Source: Luteibacter rhizovicinus
GTDB lineage: Bacteria > Pseudomonadota > Gammaproteobacteria > Xanthomonadales > Rhodanobacteraceae
Length of the DNA stretch: 64,000 nt
Reading direction: 5' to 3'
Assembly: GCF_004342265.1 (NCBI RefSeq)
Contig: NZ_SMCS01000002.1
Coordinates: 372,001-436,000 of the forward strand
The translations under genes and the position numbers were made by a program. Below are positions 59,061-64,000 of this stretch, piece after piece (positions within the stretch are counted from its first letter, which is position 1; every line of letters begins with the position of its first letter). The notes under the pieces are model-generated. The model had not been told where the DNA came from. It worked only from the letters and a program-made list of their open reading frames with translations, and made no database searches.

Positions 59061-61559
59061 ATGCGAATTCTCAAGCGTTTACTGCGCTATGCGCTGATTC
59101 TCGCCCTCGTGGGCGTGCTTCTGGCGGTTGGCGCCGTCGGTGTCGCCTACTGGCTGATCGCCCCCCGCCTGCCTTCCGTGGCGGTTTTACGCGACTATCA
59201 CATGCAGGTTCCGCTCAGGGTTCTGAGCTCCGATGGCCGGCTTATCGCCTCCTTCGGCGAAACCCGGCGCATTCCCGTGCGCATCGCCGACGTGCCGCAG
59301 CGGCTCAAGAATGCCGTCCTGTCGGCCGAGGATGCCGATTTCTATAGCCATCCCGGCGTGGACTGGCACGGCATCGCCCGCGCGGGGATCCACGTCATCC
59401 TGTCCGGCGGCGACAAGGGGCCCGGCGGCTCGACCATCACCCAGCAGGTGGCGCGGAACTTCTTCCTGAGCCCCGAGAAGCTCTACTCGCGCAAGCTGAC
59501 GGAGATGTTCATCGCGCTCCGGATGGAAAACGAGCTGACGAAGGACCAGATCCTCGAGCTCTATATCAACAAGATGTTCCTCGGCCATCGCTCGTACGGC
59601 CTTGCCGCCGCCGCTTCGTATTACTACGGCAAGACGCTCGACCAGCTCACCGTGGCCGAAAGCGCCACGCTGGCGTCGACGTTCCAGCTGCCCTCGGTGG
59701 TCAATCCGCTCAATAACCCGAAGCGCATGCTCGCCCGCCGCGACTGGGTACTGGGCCAGATGCTGTCGAACCGGTTCATTACCCAGGCCGAGTACGACGA
59801 GGCCGTCAAGGAACCCAACGACGCCTATCCGCACGAGCAGCAGATCGAAGTGGATGCGCCCTATCTCGCCGAGATGGCTCGTCAGCAAGTACTGGAGAAA
59901 CTGGGCAACGATGCGCTGACCGAAGGCTATGTCGTGAAGACGACCGTGCCCAGCGACAGCCAGCAGGCCGCCAACGAAGCGCTGCGCACCCGCCTCGCGT
60001 CCTATGACCGCCGGCACGGCTATCGCGGTCCCGAAGGACACGAGGAACTGCCGGCGCAGGCCGGTCCCGAAGACTTCGATCGCGTTCTCGCCGGCTACAC
60101 GAGCATCGCAGGCATGATGCCCGGCATCATCGTCGAAACCGGCGCGAAGGAGGCCAGGGTGTACCTGTCGGCGCGCGAATCCGTCACGCTCGATTTCGAT
60201 ACCGTCGCCTGGGCCCGCCCCTACGTCAACGAGGGTCGCGCCGGCGCTGCGCCGAAGGGCGTCGACTCGGTACTCAAGCGCGGCGACGTCATTCGACTCT
60301 CCCGTGGCGAAAAGGGCGAGTGGGAGCTGACCCAGATACCGGCCGTGCAGGCCGCGCTGGTCGCACTGGACCCCGAAGACGGCGCGGTGCGCGCGCTGGT
60401 CGGCGGCTTCAGTTTCGTACGCAGCAAGTTCAACCGTGCGGTCATGGCGGCTCGCCAGCCAGGCTCCAGCTTCAAGCCGTTCCTTTACTCGGCGGCGTTC
60501 GATCGCGGCTTCACGCCTGCATCCATCGTCAACGATGCGCCGGTCGTCTTCCCCGATCCGTCGCGCCCGGACGGCCAGTGGGCTCCCGCGAACGACGACA
60601 ACAAATTCGACGGTCCGATGCGCCTGCGCGAAGCACTGGTGAAGTCGAAGAACCTGGTGTCCGTGCGCCTGCTCGATGCCATGGGCCTGCGCTACGCCCG
60701 CGACTACCTGCAACGCTTCGGCTTCACGCCCGACGCCCTGCCGCAAAACCTTTCGCTGGCGTTGGGCACGGCATCCGTGTCGCCCATGAGCATGGCGCGC
60801 GGCTACGCGGTGTTCGCCAACGGCGGCTATCTCGTCACCCCGTACTTCATTTCCGAGATCGACGATCGCGACGGCAAGCCCGTCTACCTCGCCAACCCGG
60901 AGCGTGCCTGCGCCGACTGTCAGGAGCGACTGCTCAGCCCGACCCAACCCGGCCCGCCGCCGGTCAATGCGCCGGCCGTCGCCGCGCGTCCGGCTGCTGC
61001 CAGCAGCACCGGCGGCAGCGAAACGGGCGATGCCGTACTGCCCGCCGACGCGCATGGCGATGCCACACGGGCTCCGCGCCTGGCGCCGCACGTCATCGAT
61101 GTCCGCAACGACTACCTGGTGACGTCGCTGATGCAGGATGTCATCAAGCGGGGCACCGGCTCGGCCGCAAGAGAACTCGGTCGCGACGATCTCGCCGGCA
61201 AGACGGGCTCGACGAACGATCATCGCGATGCATGGTTCGTCGGCTTCAACAGCGACGTCTCCGTTGCCGTATGGGTCGGCTTCGACGACTTCACGTCGCT
61301 GGGCAAGGGCGAGTTCGGCGCGAAAGCCGCCCTGCCGATCTGGATGGACTATATGGGCAGCGTCCTCAAGGATCGCCCCTCGCACACGCTTTCGATGCCA
61401 CCAGGCATCAGTACCGTACAGATCGATCCGGGTTCCGGCCTGCCCTCAGCGGGCGGCATGCCGGAGATCATGAAGGTGGAAGATGTCGACCGCCTTCGCC
61501 AGCAGGCCACACAAAAACAGGAAGAGGACCAGCAGCAACACGCCTACGATATCTTCTGA
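59061..61559 (+). CDS. mrcA: Penicillin-binding protein 1A (bifunctional peptidoglycan synthase)
   Basis: The ATG at 59061 gives 832 residues starting at the cytoplasmic/TM segment (TM about 10-35). The GT51 domain has catalytic Glu90 in SAEDADFYSHPG and GGSTITQQVARNFF (about 130-145). An OB-like insert follows, then the transpeptidase with the nucleophile S469-x-x-K472 in GSSFKPF, SKN near 530 and KTGS at 714-717. It polymerises and crosslinks murein at the periplasmic face. It is divergent from pilM, the usual mrcA-pil arrangement in gammaproteobacteria. Confidence 0.97.
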   Translation: MRILKRLLRYALILALVGVLLAVGAVGVAYWLIAPRLPSVAVLRDYHMQVPLRVLSSDGRLIASFGETRRIPVRIADVPQRLKNAVLSAEDADFYSHPGVDWHGIARAGIHVILSGGDKGPGGSTITQQVARNFFLSPEKLYSRKLTEMFIALRMENELTKDQILELYINKMFLGHRSYGLAAAASYYYGKTLDQLTVAESATLASTFQLPSVVNPLNNPKRMLARRDWVLGQMLSNRFITQAEYDEAVKEPNDAYPHEQQIEVDAPYLAEMARQQVLEKLGNDALTEGYVVKTTVPSDSQQAANEALRTRLASYDRRHGYRGPEGHEELPAQAGPEDFDRVLAGYTSIAGMMPGIIVETGAKEARVYLSARESVTLDFDTVAWARPYVNEGRAGAAPKGVDSVLKRGDVIRLSRGEKGEWELTQIPAVQAALVALDPEDGAVRALVGGFSFVRSKFNRAVMAARQPGSSFKPFLYSAAFDRGFTPASIVNDAPVVFPDPSRPDGQWAPANDDNKFDGPMRLREALVKSKNLVSVRLLDAMGLRYARDYLQRFGFTPDALPQNLSLALGTASVSPMSMARGYAVFANGGYLVTPYFISEIDDRDGKPVYLANPERACADCQERLLSPTQPGPPPVNAPAVAARPAAASSTGGSETGDAVLPADAHGDATRAPRLAPHVIDVRNDYLVTSLMQDVIKRGTGSAARELGRDDLAGKTGSTNDHRDAWFVGFNSDVSVAVWVGFDDFTSLGKGEFGAKAALPIWMDYMGSVLKDRPSHTLSMPPGISTVQIDPGSGLPSAGGMPEIMKVEDVDRLRQQATQKQEEDQQQHAYDIF

Positions 61560-61621
61560 CGCGAGGCGCCCGGACGGGCGCCGTTCGTGACACGCCAAAA
61601 ACACCAGCACGGGGGTGAGCC

Positions 61622-62278
61622 ATGGCAAGAGGCGAACATCATCGTATCCACGCGCAGGACAGAACACTGCGCAACCGCGTCCGCGTCGCCCAGGAGGCTG
61701 CCCGCCTCATGAGCGAGCACGGCATCCGCGATTTCCACCACGCGAAACTCAAGGCCGCCGAGCGGCTCGGCATACTCGATACGCAGGCTCTGCCTCGCAA
61801 CAACGAGATCGAAGACGCGCTGCGGGAACATCAACGCCTGTTTCAGGCCGATAGCCAGCCGCAAGCCCTGCGCGAGCGGCGCGAAGCGGCCATAGAAGCG
61901 ATGCGCTTCCTCCGGGGCTTCGATGCCCGGCTGGTCGGTGCGGTCCTCGAAGGCACGGCGGACGAACACTCGGCCGTCTGCCTGCACGTATTCAGCGACG
62001 ATCCCGAAGCCGTCACGCTCTTCCTTCGCGAGCAGGGCATTCCACTGGAAACCCAGTCGCGCCGCCTGCGCTGGTCGAACAAGGAGCAGACCGAACATCC
62101 CGTACTGCTCTTCGGCGCGGACGGCATTCCTTTCGACATCACTGTATTGCCTCTCGACGCCATGCGTCAGGCGCCGCTCGACCGTGTGGACGAACGTCCG
62201 ATGCGCAGGGCATCGGTGTCGATGGTGCAGACGTTGCTGGAGGAGGAAGACATGCAAGCCTTCGACAACGCGCAATGA
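61622..62278 (+). CDS. Conserved protein of unknown function
   Basis: The 218-residue, soluble protein starts at an ATG with GGGGGTGAG just upstream. It has a basic N-terminal region (about 1-60, HHRIHAQDRTLRNRVRVAQEAARLMSEHG, split), a central charged helix and a C-terminal alpha/beta part with VLLFGADGIPFDITVLPLD (about 160-180). It has no membrane segment and no motif I can assign. It follows the PBP1A gene by 62 bases on the same strand and ends before a strong terminator. Confidence 0.75.
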   Translation: MARGEHHRIHAQDRTLRNRVRVAQEAARLMSEHGIRDFHHAKLKAAERLGILDTQALPRNNEIEDALREHQRLFQADSQPQALRERREAAIEAMRFLRGFDARLVGAVLEGTADEHSAVCLHVFSDDPEAVTLFLREQGIPLETQSRRLRWSNKEQTEHPVLLFGADGIPFDITVLPLDAMRQAPLDRVDERPMRRASVSMVQTLLEEEDMQAFDNAQ

Positions 62279-62320
62279 AAAGACCCGCCACGAACGCGAA
62301 ACAGGCCGAGCAAGGCGCAT

Positions 62321-62352
62321 AAAAAAACGCCCCGCATTGCGGGGCGTTTTTT
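62321..62352. terminator. Bidirectional terminator between the unknown gene and gltA
   Basis: ACGCCCCGCA and TGCGGGGCGT pair with runs of A before and T after, so it works on both strands. It sits 42 bases past the plus-strand gene and 14 bases past the gltA stop on the minus strand. Confidence 0.92.
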
Positions 62353-62366
62353 ACTTGCCGAACGCC

Positions 62367-63662
62367 TTAGCGCTTGTCGGCGCCCACGTAATCGCGGACA
62401 TCCGCACCCGTGTAGATCTGACGCGGACGGCCGATGCGCGATCCCGGGGTTTCGTGCTGCTCGATCCAGTGAGCGATCCAGCCGGACGTGCGGGCAATGG
62501 CGAACATCACCGTGAACATCTCGGTCGGGATACCCAGTGCCTTGTAGATCAGGCCCGAGTAGAAGTCGACGTTCGGGTAGAGCTTGCGCTCGACGAAGTA
62601 CTCGTCCTTCAGTGCCGCCTCTTCGAGCTTCAGCGCCACGTCGAGCAGCGGATCCTTCACGCCAAGCTCGTTCAGCACCTTGTGGCACATCTCGCGGATG
62701 ATCTTGGCGCGCGGGTCGAAGTTCTTGTACACGCGGTGGCCGAAGCCCATCAGGCGGAAGCTGTCGTTCTTGTCCTTCGCGCGCTTGACGGCGGTCTCGA
62801 CGTTATCCGGCGAACCGATCTCCTCGAGCTGCTTCAGCACGGCTTCGTTCGCACCGCCGTGAGCCGGGCCCCAGAGCGCGGTGATGCCGGCGGCGATCGA
62901 CGCGTACGGATTGGCACCGGTCGAGCCCACCAGTCGAACCGTGGAGGTCGAGGCGTTCTGCTCGTGATCGGCGTGCAGGATGAAGAGCAGGTCCAGCGCC
63001 TTGGCGGCCACCGGATTCAGTTCCAGCGGCTCGCTCGGTACTTCGAACATCATGTGCAGGAAGCGCGTGACGTATTCGAGGTTGTTGCGCGGGTAACGCA
63101 CCGGCCAACCGACCGAACGACGATGCACGGCAGCGGCGATCGTCGGCATCTTCGCGATCAGACGGATCGCGGCAAGCTTGCGATCTTCCGGATTATCGAC
63201 ATCGAGCTTGTCGTGATAGAACGCGGACAGCGACGCGATCGACCCGGCCAGCATGGCCATCGGGTGCGCATCGTGGTTGAAGCCACGCAGGAAGAACTTC
63301 AGGTTCTCGTGCATCATCGTGTGATGCGTGATGTCGTGCTCGAACGACGCGAACTGCGTCTTGTTCGGCAGCTCGCCATTCAACAGCAGGTACGAGGTTT
63401 CGAGGAAGTTCGACTTCTCGGCGAGCTGCTCGATCGGGTAACCGCGATACAGCAGGACGCCCTTGTCGCCGTCGATATACGTGATGGCGCTCTTGGTGCT
63501 GGCGGTGCTTCCGTAGCCCGGGTCGTACGTAAAGTAACCCGTGTCCTTGTACAGCGTACCGATGTCGACGCACGCAGGGCCCAGGGTTCCGCTGATGAGC
63601 GGCATTTCGCTCTGGGTCTTGCTGGATTCATCGACCAATTTGACGGTTTTGGCGTCGGACAC
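62367..63662 (-). CDS. gltA: Citrate synthase
   Basis: A GTG at 63662 with AAGGAG six bases upstream gives 431 residues, in line with E. coli GltA (427); the frame is open further upstream without support. The hexameric type II family is shown by the N-terminal beta region ([24 protein letters not shown], split) and by the catalytic histidines in [11 protein letters not shown] and [15 protein letters not shown] (split). The Asp of the catalytic triad is in the late [29 protein letters not shown] region (split). It condenses acetyl-CoA with oxaloacetate in the TCA cycle. Confidence 0.97.
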   Translation of the reverse strand: MSDAKTVKLVDESSKTQSEMPLISGTLGPACVDIGTLYKDTGYFTYDPGYGSTASTKSAITYIDGDKGVLLYRGYPIEQLAEKSNFLETSYLLLNGELPNKTQFASFEHDITHHTMMHENLKFFLRGFNHDAHPMAMLAGSIASLSAFYHDKLDVDNPEDRKLAAIRLIAKMPTIAAAVHRRSVGWPVRYPRNNLEYVTRFLHMMFEVPSEPLELNPVAAKALDLLFILHADHEQNASTSTVRLVGSTGANPYASIAAGITALWGPAHGGANEAVLKQLEEIGSPDNVETAVKRAKDKNDSFRLMGFGHRVYKNFDPRAKIIREMCHKVLNELGVKDPLLDVALKLEEAALKDEYFVERKLYPNVDFYSGLIYKALGIPTEMFTVMFAIARTSGWIAHWIEQHETPGSRIGRPRQIYTGADVRDYVGADKR

Positions 63663-63839
63663 GGCGAGCTCCTTCAGTCTGCGCCGGCGCCCGAGGGTAT
63701 AGGCACCGACCAATGTACGTTTTAGGGAAACGTCGCCCGGGGAGAGGCGACGCGACGGCCGCCGGAGCGACCGAATCCGCTCATTATCGCACACCGAAGA
63801 ATCAAACGACCGTTAGATCTATGTCCGGATCCGGGGCGC

Positions 63840-63873
63840 AAAAAAGCACGGGGCGAGCATGGCTCGCCCCGTG
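63840..63873 (-). terminator. Terminator of the L31 gene
   Basis: CACGGGGCGAGC and GCTCGCCCCGTG form a 12-bp stem; on the minus strand CTTTTTTG follows. It lies 43 bases past the L31 stop. Confidence 0.9.
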
Positions 63874-63915
63874 TTTCTATCCTCGCGCGCACCCCGCAGG
63901 CGCGCTCGGGATGAT

Positions 63916-64000
63916 TCAGGCTTTCTTGGCGTAACGCTGACGGAACTTGTCGACGCGGCCGCCGATATCCAGCGTCTTCTGCTTACCCGTGTAGAACGGG
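63916..64000 (-). CDS. rpmE: Ribosomal protein L31, C-terminal part (cut by window edge)
   Basis: The last 27 codons before the stop at 63916 read PFYTGKQKTLDIGGRVDKFRQ then RYAKKA, the conserved end of bacterial L31 (HPFYTGKQ...GGRVDRF). The part that separates the zinc-binding (CxxC) from the zinc-free type lies outside the window, so the type cannot be told. It is a large-subunit protein, and the strong terminator follows it. Confidence 0.9.
   Translation of the reverse strand, partial: PFYTGKQKTLDIGGRVDKFRQRYAKKA

Overview
The window looks like a chromosomal segment of a high-GC gammaproteobacterium of the Xanthomonadales, most likely Rhodanobacteraceae (Luteibacter/Dyella-like). This is inferred from protein character, the pilMNOPQ-ponA and citrate synthase-L31 neighbourhoods, and type IV pilus and Bat operons typical of that order; no marker gene here fixes the genus.

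Layout: 1-1391, the end of a two-component operon (kinase cut by the window edge). 1.5-3.0 kb, a rimB-rimK pair. 3.1-9.1 kb, a compact lanthipeptide cluster: a peptidase-less SyrD/PvdE-type ABC exporter, a divergent 62-residue Cys-rich precursor, an attenuator-like hairpin and a full LanM synthetase. 9.2-12 kb, two coupled exported orphans, an outer-membrane MetA-like protein and a DUF2628 protein. 12.1-17 kb, a secreted serine hydrolase, a LysE-type exporter remnant beside a large imperfect inverted repeat, and an orphan two-component propeller sensor kinase. 17.1-21.3 kb, a 4.2-kb genomic island between two 16-bp copies of the 3' end of tRNA-Gly(CCC). It carries a sce7726-type (PD-(D/E)XK-like) protein, a beta-family protein, an ImmA/IrrE metalloprotease, a membrane protein and a broken integrase.

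21.5-32.2 kb is mostly housekeeping and transport: a His-rich exported protein, thiS-thiG, trmB, a PoxB-like enzyme, an SLC13-type transporter, a Rieske protein, an Ada-like fusion lacking the N-terminal Ada domain, an EamA exporter and AtoE. 32.3-36.8 kb is a MacAB-like ABC efflux operon, 37-39.7 kb an FAH hydrolase, MscL and an M28 peptidase, and 39.8-44.6 kb a marR-adaptor-RND efflux operon followed by a divergent macrodomain gene. 45.3-52.3 kb is a six-gene MoxR/Bat (aerotolerance) operon. 52.6-53.3 kb encodes an exported protein with a cysteine about every 20 residues. 53.5-58.8 kb is pilMNOPQ, and 59-64 kb holds PBP1A, a conserved unknown, citrate synthase and the end of L31.

The two most interesting regions are the lanthipeptide cluster and the tRNA-bounded island. 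The island cargo could be an undescribed defence or toxin-protease module, but that function is inferred only from family membership and position.
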